From NCBI GenBank assembly GCA_020746105.1, contig CM036633.1, positions 15,236,501-15,300,500 of the forward strand: DNA of 64,000 nucleotides. Direction: 5' to 3'. The stretch is from Trogon surrucura (Eukaryota > Chordata > Aves > Trogoniformes > Trogonidae). The notes under the pieces were generated by a model. It had not been told where the DNA came from, made no database searches, and saw only the letters and a program-made list of their open reading frames with translations. This document shows, in pieces, positions 1 to 12,400 of this stretch (the stretch's first letter is position 1; every line of letters begins with the position of its first letter). Both the position numbers and the translations under genes were made by a program.

Positions 1-540
1 CACTGAGAAGAAGTTTCTTCTCGAGTTTAAGCGGAACCTCTTATGTTCCAGTTTCAGCCCATTACCCCTTGTCCTATCAGTGGTTGTCACCGAGAAGAGC
101 CTGGCTCCATCCTCGTGACACTCACCCTTTAAATATTTGTAAACATTAATGAGGTCACCCCTCAACCTCCTCTTCTCCAAGCTAAAGAGCCCCAGCTCCT
201 TCAGCCTTTCCTCACCAGGGAGATGTTCCACTCCCTCCATCATCCCTGGGGCTGCGCTGGGCTCTCTCCAGCAGTTCCCTGTCCCTCTGGAGCTGAGGGG
301 CCCAGAACTGGACACAAGATTCCAGATGTGGCCTCCCCAGGGCAGAGCAGAGGGGCAGGAGGACCTCTCTGACCTACTGGCTACTCCCCTTCTAACACAC
401 CCCAGGATGCCCTTGGCCTTCTTGCCCACGAGGGCACACTGCTGGCTCATGGCCATCCTGCTGCCCACCAAGACTCCCAGGTCCCTTTCCCCTACACTGC
501 TCTCTAATATGTCACTCCCCAACTTATACTGGAACCTGGG
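1..540 (-). mobile_element. CR1 LINE fragment, antisense, truncated by window edge
   Basis: The minus strand carries 3' CR1 ORF2 sequence. In sense order it has the segment before ALVGKKAKG, then [20 protein letters not shown], then the region before the 3' end; it runs off the window at position 1. It is a mosaic. Bases 150-470 are 320/321 identical to the inverted copy at 698-1018, while the flanks on both sides differ at roughly a quarter of positions. It is a dead fragment with no intact ORF. Confidence 0.92.
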
Positions 541-1349
541 GTCATCCAGCGAGACCTGGACAGGCTGCTCTATTTCATGAAATACACCAAGGGCAAGTGT
601 AGGGTTTTGCACCTGGGAAAGAACAACCCCATGTGCCAGCACAGGTTGGGGACTGCCCTGCTGGAGAGCAGCGCAGGGGAAAGGGCCCTGGGGGTGCTGG
701 TGGGCAGCAGGATGGCCATGAGCCAGCAGTGTGCCCTCGTGGGCAAGAAGGCCAAGGGCATCCTGGGGTGTGTTAGAAGGGGAGTAGCCAGTAGGTCAGA
801 GAGGTCCTCCTGCCCCTCTGCTCTGCCCTGGGGAGGCCACATCTGGAATCTTGTGTCCAGTTCTGGGCCCCTCAGCTCCAGAGGGACAGGGAACTGCTGG
901 AGAGAGTCCAGCGCAGCCCCAGGGATGATGGAGGGAGTGGAACATCTCCCTGGTGAGGAAAGGCTGAAGGAGCTGGGGCTCTTTAGCTTGGAGAAGAGGA
1001 GGTTGAGGGGTGACCTCAGTCATGGTTATCAATATGTCAAGGGGGAGTGTCAGGAGGACGGAGCCAGGCTCTGCTCAGGGACGTCCAGTGACAGGACAAG
1101 GGGTAATGGGTACAAGCTGGAGCACAGGAGGTTCCACAAAAACATCAGGAAAAGCTTTTTCCCTGTGCGGGTGCTGGAGCCCTGGCCCAGGCTGCCCAGG
1201 GAGGGTGTGGAGTCTCCTGCTTTGGAGACTTTCAAACCCCGCCTGGACACGTTCCTGTGGGACCTGCTCTGGGTGACCCTGCTCTGGCAGGGGGTTGGAC
1301 TGGATGATCTTTTGGGGTCCCTTCCAACCCCCAACACTGTGATTCTGTG
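541..1349 (+). mobile_element. CR1 LINE 3' fragment, about 0.8 kb
   Basis: This is the end of CR1 ORF2 and the 3' UTR. It begins at a DLDRL-like segment and includes [35 protein letters not shown] and [17 protein letters not shown], then the CR1 tail ending GTGATTCTGTG. An uninterrupted 269-codon frame crosses it. Between SRSERSS and GVEHLPGEE that frame is shifted relative to the family protein and then returns, so it is a decayed reverse-transcriptase tail and not a gene. It lies head to head with the copy at 1-540. Confidence 0.93.
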
Positions 1350-2703
1350 CACACAAGACAACCCCATTACTCTACTTGGCAGCTGACACTCTGAGCTGTC
1401 GCAAAGCCCACAGCCGAGGTGGACTGTACACATGAAAAGGCACCAGCTTCACTCATTCCCAGAATAGAAAAGCAACTCCAGCCTTACATTAATTTACAGA
1501 GCAGCCGGTAACAAATCTGCTGGCAAGTTAATTTGGGAAAAAAATGGGTCAGGGTATTCAGAATGATGGAGCAGGCAACTGTATTTCCACGTCATGAAAT
1601 CTTTACCATAAAAACGCTGGCCTTACACGGAGGACAGCACCACCTCACAGAACTGCGTGAAGCCTGTGACACTTGGAAAAGGAAAAAATGAAGATACTTA
1701 ATACAAAGTTGCAGAAACGTCGTGGGGACTTTGCTATTTTGCTTTGCTTTTCTATTTTTCGTTCTAATTGAGAAAGAACTCGTGATCAAGAACTGCCTAG
1801 ATTTTTTCCACTTAAATTTAATACTAATTTTGGCTTATACAAGAATCATATCCATGAGCACTTTCTGTCACAATTCCCTCCTCTTTCATTGTCTTTTAGA
1901 TTACGTGGCGTTATCACCATAGTCTCCTAACTCCTGCCTTCTGCTGACACATTTGCCAAAGCCAAGAGAGGACTTCAAAATATCCAGTTAAAAATAAAAA
2001 TTCAACATTTGCATTTAATTTAACTAGGCATTTTGTTACCAAAAAGTGTTAAAAAAAAACCAAAAAATCCCCAAAAACGTAGACACATCCCAGTTATACT
2101 CAAAATTAGATTAAATACTTGCATGCATAACACTGTCCACAACTCTATGAAGTTTGCATTTACAAGAGACTAATAATGGGAATGACCGTGCAAAAAATAG
2201 TGCCACCACGTGAACCAGAGCATCTGAAGAGCAACACCCACCAGAGCTAAAAAAAAAAACCACCAAAAGGGATGATGTAACTCTGTTTGCTTCTTGAAAG
2301 TCCCGCAGGCACTTGTGCCCATTGGTGCTTTTGCCTCCTCGTATTATTAGATAATTCCTCTAAATTTCCTCTTAGTTAGACTCCCTATAAATACTCTGTT
2401 TGCTCTCAAAGAGCACGCTGGGATTCAGAGGGAGGAAACGACCGATGGCCAAGCAGTGGCAGTGAAGCGCTGCAAGGAACACCCCTCGTTTCACGTGCCA
2501 TGGTTTAAAGCAACACACTGTGCTTTCTTTTTTCGTAGAAGCACTTTCATCCAAGGTGTAAGATGATTGCAAGAATTAAGAAGTCTGCTTCCATAACATA
2601 ACATTTCTCCAAAGATACATCTGGCAAATATTTTGCCCGTCTGGAGAATTCTGAGTCCATGAATTAGATGGGTTTGCACATTCTCTGGAAACATCCTTCT
2701 CAC
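1350..2703. other. UQCC1: UQCC1 intron after the GYDE exon
   Basis: Intronic sequence between the CR1 pair and the exon at 2704. It is AT-rich, with no further exon or repeat recognised. The next UQCC1 exon is not here. Confidence 0.7.
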
Positions 2704-2781
2704 CTCATCATAACCAAATAGAGCTGCGTAGAAATTTTCCACCATAGTTCTCATATCTTCCCTTAGAACAGCAGAATTAAT
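2704..2781 (-). CDS. UQCC1: UQCC1 exon (ends FYAALFGYDE)
   Basis: This 78-bp exon has acceptor TTTATTTTTCAG and donor GATGAG then GTGAGA. It encodes 26 residues, INSAVLREDMRTMVENFYAA then LFGYDE, aligned to human VNPYILKKNMILMTNHFYAAILGYDE. The first half is more diverged than the neighbouring exons, but the FYAAxxGYDE end and the phases fit. An open frame runs on past the donor to 2491, but that is intronic read-through. The following human segment (GILSDDHGLAAALW) was not found in positions 1-2703, so the next exon is outside the window. Confidence 0.92.
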
Positions 2782-2859
2782 CTGAAAAATAAATCAGAAA
2801 ATCATCTGTAAAGGCTCTGAAGAGGAGCCGATCAGAAAACAAAACACGTTCTACCAGTT

Positions 2860-3135
2860 TCACTCGGAGGAGCGCCTGGGCCACCTCGGCTGGGATTTAG
2901 CTGTAAGTAACGACGTTAGCGCAGTCAAACATTTCGGCGCAATGTGCAACACAGCTCCGTTAATTCTGCACCCAAAAGAAAAAGGCGGAGTTACTCGTAA
3001 TGTATTAACGGCAGAAAAACCCGCAGCCAACAGCACCAACGTCCAGCTCCACGCGTGGAGAAAAACCGCAGCCGGGGAGAGCGAAGGTGAGGCTGTGCTT
3101 TCGGCGGCTACGATAACGACGGCCCCGCCGTACTT
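2860..3135. promoter_or_regulatory. Intronic CpG-dense patch (candidate regulatory element)
   Basis: About 27 CpG dinucleotides fall in roughly 270 bp (hand count), far above the surrounding intron. The patch starts about 80 bp upstream, in gene direction, of the UQCC1 exon at 2704-2781. It contains no recognised repeat or exon, and both strands hold chance open frames because stops are rare in it. It may be an intragenic CpG island or an alternative promoter; function is not shown. Confidence 0.4.
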
Positions 3136-3807
3136 CAAGCAGGTTTTCCAAGCCTTGGCTCATTCGCACAGGTCTGTCAGAAACTCAGAGGGTTTGCAAC
3201 ATTTTTCCTAAAGCAGGGACTCCAGAGCTGGATGTGCCATTACAGTACGAGTAGTGCCATGCTGAAGACAGAGGCATCGTCCCCAGCACTGCTCCGTACC
3301 TACGGGCCAATATTGACTTTCTCATTCAGGAATCGCACAAATTCTGTTCCTACAGCCTCTCACCAGAAGCGCAGGCTTAGTAGCTTTTGATTACGACTAA
3401 ATTTCTTCTAGGGTTTGTGATGATCCAGCTACTCTCCCCTCTGTAAGTGTGACTCAACCCAAGTTCCACACTCACTTTTAACTGAATCACCAGTTCCTTA
3501 AGTATTTGTGGGTTTGGCCTAAGCCACCCTTCGCCTTGCAGAACCCACCCCACGGAGCTTAAGACGGAACCAAATGAGCTCAGCTGCTGGGTCCAGAGAG
3601 AGCTCAAACACCTCACGTGCATCTCCCTTACACAAACTGTCCTTTTGCCTTTTTACTTCTTTTTTGCCTGTGCTTTTTACTTCTACCGATGAAATGATTT
3701 AATAAGCAATTTCTCTCCCGAGGGCTAAGCAACACTTGCATGGGTAAAGTTGCTTCTTTGTGCCAACTCTCAGGAGAGATCTAAGAGACACTAAGTGCTT
3801 CTCTACA

Positions 3808-4436
3808 GCCCTCGTGGGCAAGAAGGCCAAGGGCATCCTGGGGTGTGTTAGAAGGGGAGTAGCCAGTAGGTCAGAGAGGTCCTCCTGCCCCTCTGCTCTG
3901 CCCTGGGGAGGCCACATCTGGAATCTTGTGTCCAGTTCTGGGCCCCTCAGCTCCAGAGGGACAGGGAACTGCTGGAGAGAGTCCAGCGCAGCCCCAGGGA
4001 TGATGGAGGGAGGGGAACATCTCCCTGGTGAGGAAAGGCTGAAGGAGCTGGAGCTCTTTAGCTTGGAGAAGAGGAGGCTGAGGGGTGACCTCAGTCATGG
4101 TTATCAATATGTCAAGGGGGAGTGTCAGGAGGACAGAGCCAGGCTCTGCTCAGGGATGTCCAGTGACAGGACAAGGGGCAATGGGTGGAAGCTGGAACGT
4201 AGGACGTTCCACAAAAACATCAGGAAAAACTTTTTCATGGTGAGAGGAACAGAGCCCCGGCCCAGGCTGCCCAGGGAGGGTGTGGAGTCTCCTGCTCTGG
4301 AGACTTTCAAACCCCACCCGGACACGTTCCTGTGCGATCTGCTGTAGGTGACCCTGCTCTGGCAGGGGGTTGGACTGGATGATCTTTTGGGGTCCCTTCC
4401 AACCCCCAACACTGTGATTCTGTGTGACTCTGTGAT
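3808..4436 (+). mobile_element. CR1 LINE 3' fragment
   Basis: A 5'-truncated copy starting at GCCCTCGTGGGCAAGAAGG and ending in GTGATTCTGTGTGACTCTGTG. It is the same subfamily as 541-1349. Aligned without gaps, the first 286 bp differ at about three sites, while the remaining 330 bp differ at about 29 (hand counts). It lies in the 18.4-kb UQCC1 intron. Confidence 0.93.
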
Positions 4437-7400
4437 CTCGCATACGACAAGTCTCAATGACAACTGTGCTCATGCCCGCGCGCCTACGTACGAGACCATG
4501 TCTCAGAGACGGGTTTTACAAAAAAAAGAAGCTGCAAAACCAGGGATGCAGGGCAGGACCCCAGTGCTGCCAAGGGCTCAGCCCTGCTGCCTCTGATGCA
4601 CGGCTTATCGCGCTTGCGACACTGTGAACCACATGTCCTAAATACTGACTGAGTATCCCAAAGAGCACTCCACTTCGTAATTACGCCATGGCTTTTCTAT
4701 CAAAACATGGGTTTTGCCATGCCAGCAAATCTCCAGTTCAAATGCTCTTCCGTTAAACTGCTATCTTTTTTCATCTGTTGATTTTTATAGAAGTGCACGT
4801 AGTGCAAAGCACAAGGAAAATTCCTTTTATGTCAGTTACTCATATTTTCCCATTAATATAAACTATTAAAATTCAGGCAGATATTTTATAGGCTACCAAG
4901 ATTTGGAGACTGGTTATTACCAAATGTTGGGGGGAAAAAAAAAAAAGAACTAAACATAAGAAATCAGAGGGTTAAATGATGACTGCAACTTCTGTAATGA
5001 CTTAATTAAATTTTTATTGAGTACATAAACTATGATGTCATTTCTACCCAACCATGCTCAAACTCCTATGCATGTCAGAGTTCGTGGTTTTTCTCAATAG
5101 AACGTACTTCTAAATAAGCTGCACTTCTACAGCTCTAATAAGGGGGAGCAGGTCTCATGTAACACACTCAATAAATTATCCTTCCATTTTAAATAAACAA
5201 ATTCCATGAGTTATTATATATTTGCCACGCACTTTTTATGACATAATAAAAATGTTACCTCAAGGATTACTTAACACATAGTACAAATGTTACAGCAGGC
5301 AACTGCAAGGGGCAAAGAAAACAAATAGTCCCATTACAGAGACAAGTCCTGGACTCTACATCCCTAGGGAAGCAGCTTTCTATACTAAAAACAAAGTGCA
5401 GCAGCTTTAAGTTAGCAAGAAACAGATTGATGAAGGAGATAACCAAGTTAAACAAACGTGGCAATAAATACATCTTAGAAGACGAACAGTTTAAAATATA
5501 AAATATTACTTTAGGGATGGAGCAGTATCTTAGGCAATAAAATTACATTTAAAGGACTATAATGCAGTTTCTGAAGAATAAAGCTGGCATCGGTTAAGCA
5601 GAAACGCTGTAGGAAAAATCCTTCTTCATAAAACAAGAAAAAAATTAGTAAATCCCAATCAGTGTTTGTTGGAAACGCTTCCCCCTTCTTGTACATGTTC
5701 TTACCACTGGCACGTTTCATGATCTTGTTCGTCATGATTCTATTGACTCTTCCACAGTTTGTTATTAAGAGGAAAAACTGCCAGACAATTCCAAGTGAGT
5801 AATTGCTAATAGCAAGAAAAAAAATCAGTAACATCTGGAGCTCTTCTAAGGACTTAGCCCCTTCACCTTCTTTGGAACAACCCACTGCAGAGCTGTCACC
5901 AGAACAAGTTTATAGACCCTCGCCTGAATTGGCACGCAGAATTATCTCAGTTCAAAACAAGGAAGACATTTTCAGTACGTCTCTTGCATTTATAAGACCT
6001 TAAAAAAAAAAAAAGCGTACAGCTACAGCTAACGTATCTTCCTATCGCGTGTCACAACTTTCCACTGAAAAACTCGATGACCCCACTTTCCGCCTGCCCG
6101 AGGACTACAGCACACGACGACTGCGCTTGCGTTATTCTATCGCAGTAAGAAACGTCCCCGTCAGCCTCACGGAGTTCCCTGCGCAGCATCCAACAGCCAG
6201 CCGGCGAGGCTCACTGCTCCACCAGGTAATTCACAACATCGAGCCTCGGTTAAGGCTCTGTATTCTAGCCAAATTTCTAGGGAAGCAAAAGCACACATGC
6301 TGGACACGTATGAAAACATCTTCTATACGGGCAGAGCTTTTAAAGTGAGAGCTGCTACAGGCTTAGTCCATATTCACGTCTCCTGTTGGATTGAAGGCAT
6401 TCTTTTGTAACGATTCTCCTCCTAAACCCCATCACGGAGCTTTGCAGAGAAGTCTCAGGGTGCAGAAGCTGGAACACGTGCTCTCAAGCCTTTGACCTGC
6501 CCAGAAGGATCCAGCCTAGAGCCAGTGTGGGGTGAGGAGCACCCCTGGGGAGCAGGGACACTGGACATGCCCTGCTTCACTCACAAAACGTGCTCCTGCC
6601 AGAGCACACTAAGTGCCAGTGCAGACGTAGCCATGATGCCCACGGACTCCACTATTTGAAAGCACTTGAAGAGGAGTTTCTTTCTGGTCAGGCTTTGGCC
6701 AGCGCGTGTTGCACCCTTGAGCTATTCGAACACGTTAACCCACCTGTAGACTGCAGAGCCAGAAGGGACACTTCTAACTGTACCTTGTACAAGCACGAGT
6801 CGTTGGCCTTCATGCAGTGATTCCTCTCTTTAGGCCCTAAGTTCTGGTTGAACGAGATTTTTTTTATTCCCAGATTTCAGCCAGAAGAAATGATTAGATC
6901 ATAGAACCTGAGCCTCTGCGTATCACAGACCATTACATTCCGCCGAGTTCCCTCTGTCCTAAGCTCAATAAGCTGTGTTTGGCTAAAGCGTATCACCCTC
7001 ACGGTTGAACATGTGTATCTCATTTCGTATTTGAATTCTCTGGCTTAAGTTTCCACCCTCTCATTCTCGTTATACCATTCCAGCTAGAATAAAAACCCTC
7101 TTCTGTACAACTCATTTGCCCCTCTACCTGGACACTGCAGACATGAGCACAGTCGTCTTCTCAAACTAACAATGTTTACGCACATACTACAGCATCAGCG
7201 CGCTCCTGTAGTACTGGCTTGTGTTGATACAGTAAAAATTAATCCATCTCTCGTGGAAAATGAGTTACAGGGGTATGAGTGTGCACTTCTGTCGTTACGA
7301 CCGAGTCTGCTCCTGGGACTTCCATCAGCCCCACTGCCACGACCATCTATCGACTCCCACCGACACTTCTGGGTCACTGGAGCAGCGCTCAGTCTCAGCA

Positions 7401-8616
7401 GGAGTTCCTGAAGTAGATACAGGACAAAGCTTCCTTGGTATGGAATGTCACTCCTCAGACATTTAGGCTTTTTTATGCATCTTCTCTGAAGCCGCATTTG
7501 GAAAGAATGACTCGTCGTATGTAGTTTACATGAGCTATAATTAATAACCACACTGAGTTATATATAGGCTTTTCAAGTGTTTGTTGCCCTTTCAATAAAC
7601 ACACATGACATTTACTGAGAAAACCTGCATACAGACCTTTTATTGCCTCCAATAACATAACTGCTACTTGTAGGACAGTAATTTTGAAAATCACCGAGAC
7701 TGTAGCTAAAGAACAAAATGATTAAATCAATAAAACAGATTAAAAACATCTCTGTAGCAAGGGGGCAAAAAGGCCAGTTCCCTCAGGCAACCTCACGTAG
7801 CTGTGAAACGATAGACACCGCAGAAATTTTTCCAATCTTCATTTTCTGAGTCTTTCACTAACCACTCTGTTACTTTGTCTGCAAACGAGCTTACTGCCTT
7901 GCCACAGCTCTGAGTCCCCACATGCCTCATGAAATACTAACTTTGCTGATCAATTCTCCAATTTTCTAACCAAGAGTGACTCTGTAATGCACCTCAGCAG
8001 AAAATTAACTTCAGAAAATACTCTTTAAAGCCTTCTCCAATGCTCAGTGACCACCTACTTCAATGCTGTATTAGCCCAGACAAAAGCAAAATGTTCGATG
8101 GTACCAGAATTGGTTCCTGCCTAAGTCTTCAACTCATAAACCACCACATTACTGGAAAAAGACTTCTGTGAGCTCTGCTACCTTCCCGGCAATTGCCTAA
8201 CCATCGATAATGCTCCTTAAGAGTATGTTTATCTCAAGGAGACTTAAAAAAACAACCACTACCTACGTATTTCAGAAAAACCAGATGGTCTAGCTGCCTA
8301 GTGTCAGGAAAACGAGCTTGTGCCTACTTTGCAGTCTATTAATTTGGCAGCTCTGTCACGGTAACAGCTAAAGATGCGGAGTAGAACAATCTTGACACGG
8401 GGGCTTGTTCTGAACTCCTTTGTCTCCGCAGCACGGGGCTGGCAGAGCTCACCGACAGCCTCTCGCAAGAAAGATGAGGGGAACGAGGTTTGGTCGCTGT
8501 GCTGCCTGGTCGTGCTGGCGCTCTGGAAGGGCGAGCACTTGTAGAGGGGGTTTCTGCTAAAAGCCTAACACTGATCATGATGCCAGAATCAAGAATTCAG
8601 TCTGATAATTCAGTCT

Positions 8617-8803
8617 GAGGGTGCCAGCGCCCTGGCCCAGGCTGCCCAGGGAGGGTGTGGAGTCTCCTGCTCTGGAGACTTTCAAACCCGCCTGGACACG
8701 TTCCTGTGGGACCTGCCCTGGGTGACCCTGCTCTGGCAGGGGGCTGGAATGGATGATCTTTTCGGGTCCCTTCCAACCCCCAACACTCTGTGATTCTGTG
8801 ATG
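8617..8803 (+). mobile_element. CR1 LINE 3' end fragment
   Basis: Short CR1 tail with GCCCTGGCCCAGGCTGCCCA, the GGATGATCTTTTCGGGTCCC block and a CTCTGTGATTCTGTGATG end. Its 5' junction abuts a tandem pair of AATTCAGTCTGA at 8594-8605 and 8607-8618. Confidence 0.9.
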
Positions 8804-9047
8804 AAGGTGCTGTGGGCTGTTTCTGTTGTGGCTTCAAACTGCAGCAGGGCAAACTGAAGCAGAACTTTATTATCTGTGTTTTGCTCTGGCCCAAGACAAG
8901 TCCAATTTTTAATTATAACGTCTCTGAGCCTTCTGTAATTCTCTTCTTTCAATGAGCACAAACCTGTTTCTTCCTTCCTAAAATTATCTTTTCATACTTT
9001 TAAAAATCAGTCCCTCAAAAAATGTGGTGCAGAGGTCTTAAATTCTC

Positions 9048-9484
9048 ATAGAATCACAGAATCACACAGAATGTTGGGGGTTGGAAGGGACCCCAAAAGA
9101 TCATCCAGTCCAGCCCCCCTGCCAGAGCAGGGTCACCCAGGGCAGCCACACAAGAACACGTGCAGGTGGGGTTTGAAAGTCTCCAGAGCAGGAGACTCCA
9201 CACCCTCCCTGGGCAGCCTGGGCCAGGGCTCCGGCATCCGCACAGGGAAGAAGTTTTCTCTAATGTTTTTGTGGAACCTCCTGTGCTCCAGCTTGTGCCC
9301 ACTGCCCCTTGTCCTGTCACTGGACATCCCTGAGCAGAGCCTGGCTCCGTCCTCCTGACACTCCCCCTTGACATATTGATAACCATGAATGAGGTCACCC
9401 CTCAGCCTCCTCTTCTCCAAGCTAAAGAGCCCCAGCTCCTTCAGCCTTTCCTCACCAGGGAGATGTTCCACTCCCTCCATCATC
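9048..9484 (-). mobile_element. CR1 LINE 3' fragment, antisense
   Basis: On the plus strand it opens with ATAGAATCACAGAATCACAC, the inverted CR1 octamer tail, then TTGGAAGGGACCCCAAAAGA. It runs back through the 3' UTR into the ORF2 end and stops at a truncation point after CCCTCCATCATC. It is about 245 bp from the opposite-strand copy at 8617-8803. Confidence 0.93.
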
Positions 9485-12400
9485 TACTCCCTTAATCATC
9501 TAATTCATCTGGCATTCTGTTCCCCTTTGTTCATTTTGCAGATCGCAACAGGTGTTGCTTCTGCCCTGGCAGGTGGCACGACAACCACGGCTCATTAGAT
9601 GAGCCCAGACAGTCATCAGGTCACTTTGCTGACTCGGTAGGAATTTCACCTGAAATATGCTAGTGCAATTAAGAAAAAAGAGTAATTGCTACCTTTCCCA
9701 TAGGTTTTAGTAACCTCACGAGAAGAGGCTACGTTTTATGTACAAGTAAGAGCAAGAATGATCCTGCTCTTACCAAATAGATCATATTGCCCTAAAGGAA
9801 AATATAATTAAAAATAAAATTTCCTTCCCCAAGAACAAGTTTCTATTGGACAGGAACAGCACATCACCTACAAAAGCAAGCCGTATCTCTTGTAAAAAAA
9901 TCCCCACAGAAAAGAAGTTAATTTCATCTCAAAATAGAGTGACAACTGCTAAAATCCACACAACCAGTAAGCATTAGCAAGCCTCATCCTTGATGCTAAC
10001 ACTGAACAACCTTTAGGCAGTGACTGAGGCCAGGACAAATGCAAACCCTCGCTCTCACCACCTCACTCCCAGATCCACGGTTGCAGTGCCCAGCAGAGTG
10101 CCTGATTTGCATTTGCTCCGTCAGACTTCCCACTATTTCCGAGCTCAGCCCTGCTCATACGTGACCTGTCTGACATTCTCCCATCAGTTCCACAGTTTGG
10201 TAAAATCCTAACTTGAAGTCACATTGCTTTCACCTTCTACCAATATTCTGCACCTTCTGGTTTCAATCATAAGCTGAGAAAAACCCGGTTTCCCCAAGCA
10301 CTCCTCCTCCCCAGGGCTTCAAACACACACATGCCACAGAATAGTTAACAGCTAAATATTTTCTTGCCAATATTTTAAGAGTGCAGAAGGTTCCAAATTG
10401 CTGGTAAAATAAACAATGCCAGACTGTGAAAACTCCTGCCTGCCATATACTCTGATGTTAACAAGAGTTTCTTTATTACTGTAACCTTTCAGGAGCGAAC
10501 AAAAATTATTTCTCTACCCTAGTTCTGCCCTCAAGTAAAAGGCAAAGGAGGAAAGCGAACCATGAAAAAGCTGCACGGTAATATACTGTGAGTTTTCCAT
10601 CTTACTTCTGTATTTCATTCAGACTTGATGCTGCTGTGAATAAAAAAACCCAAAACTTCTAGAAGATCCTAAAATCGTGGGCAAGGATTTGAAGAAGCCA
10701 AAAATTTCCTTACACACTGCTTCCTGAATAACACACCTACGGATGGGTCATCTTCCCTCCTGCGAGTACATAATGAAACAGGAAAAGCAGAAGGGCTGAA
10801 ATTTAGGATGCTCTCAATGAGACACATACTTTTCAAGCTCCTTGGTATGTAGCTCTGTCCTCTGGGGCTTTAGCCAGAGACTTCCACCAATTACAGGGTC
10901 TCTGGCATTTCCTCACTTTTAAAAAACGAAGTCTTCAAATAGCATCTACAAATTGAAGTTCTTGCTAGCACTCGGAGCCTGAACGAGACAAATGACTGCA
11001 CAGTTCAGCCCCTGACACCACTGGCCATTACCAGCCCTCTGGCACCCACCGAATCCACGCGCAGGTGGGAATCCATGCCCAAGCCGTCTGAAACCCAGTT
11101 CAGGTCAGCACTGCTCATGTCACACACCCAGACTGTACCGACCCCATCCTCCCTCCCTCTCACCCACGTTCTATGTGCGGTCGCTCTTGTGGCCACGAAG
11201 TCACCTCACATGAAAATCAGCGTGGTGTATGCTTTGCCAGCAACAAACAGAGCTCTCCAAGATCAGATACGCTGGTATTTTGGTCCAGTCTTTTAACTTT
11301 CTGCACTATTTCCTGCTCTTTAAATACAGAAACTACAACATTCAAGTTCTTGCAGGAGTGTAATGATAATGAACGAGCTAGTACTGACAGAGACAGAGCA
11401 AGTGCTGGCTATGACCAGGAACAGAAACGAAAGACCCAACAACCGAGGACAGACAAGGGAACAGAAAGAATCTATTGAGATTCCCAAGCCAGAATGGAAA
11501 ACAGAAAACCACGTCACTTTGCCTAGATCTTTACAAAAGCATCACATGCCAGTGCTTACACCAAAGTAGTAAAAGAAATCAAAGAAGCAAGCATGAAAGC
11601 AAGCACTGGAATTCCTCAAAGTATTGCATTTGCACCTCCTGATCGTTGTAATTTCTTCTGCTGCCGGAGATTTTAGCAAAAGCAGTCAAACGTAAGAGCT
11701 CCATAGAGTTGCCAGTTCTATAAACAGATAGAACGGGCCAGAGAAATCCAAAAATGAAGTAGCAAAATTAAATGAGTTCTAATAGGAAAATACAAACACT
11801 TGGCAACCTGCTTACCTACCCCGGCTACAAGGCACTGTCGCACGTGCACTGCGAATGCAACGAGAGCGTGTCTGCAGGAGAATTGAAGACCGGCCTTTGA
11901 AGGAGTTTGACAGTTCACGTGGCACAGAGCTGCTGGCAGGAGAGGCTGACCCAGACTGCCAGCCCCCGGTACGTACCACAGGCTATCCAAGCGAAAAAAC
12001 CCAAACCACCGGTGAAGACAGTCTGAAGATGTAATGCCAGAGTGAGCAACAAGGCAGAGAGATGACCCTTGCAGCATTTTTCAGAAGACGTTATCAGTGA
12101 TGTGTAGGTCAGAGAGAAAAAAAGATGAGGCCCGGGGATACCAGCAGAGGAAAGCACGGATGATGGTCAACACGCAACCAGGATTTCGGATGGGAATGCA
12201 AGTGTTCATGTAAACAAAGGAAGGAGTTGAAGAAGACAGATCTGGAGCTGAAAGAAGCAAAGTCATGAAGATGCTTCCACGCACAAGGGTGAGTTTGAAG
12301 CAAGCAGACAAGAGGAGAGATCCTGAGCTTCCACTTTGGAGCTTTGCAACAGGAGGCTGCTGGCTGAGGGCGCTGAACGAAGGCAGCCCACGGCCACTGA

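Noticed and set aside
577..1386. 269-codon open frame on the plus strand
   Set aside because: It is the decayed 3' end of CR1 ORF2 read into the element's 3' UTR, with the frame shifted in the middle relative to the family protein. Not a host gene.
2491..2703. Extension of the GYDE open frame past the donor
   Set aside because: A consensus GTGAGA donor follows GYDE, and the residues after it do not match the family.
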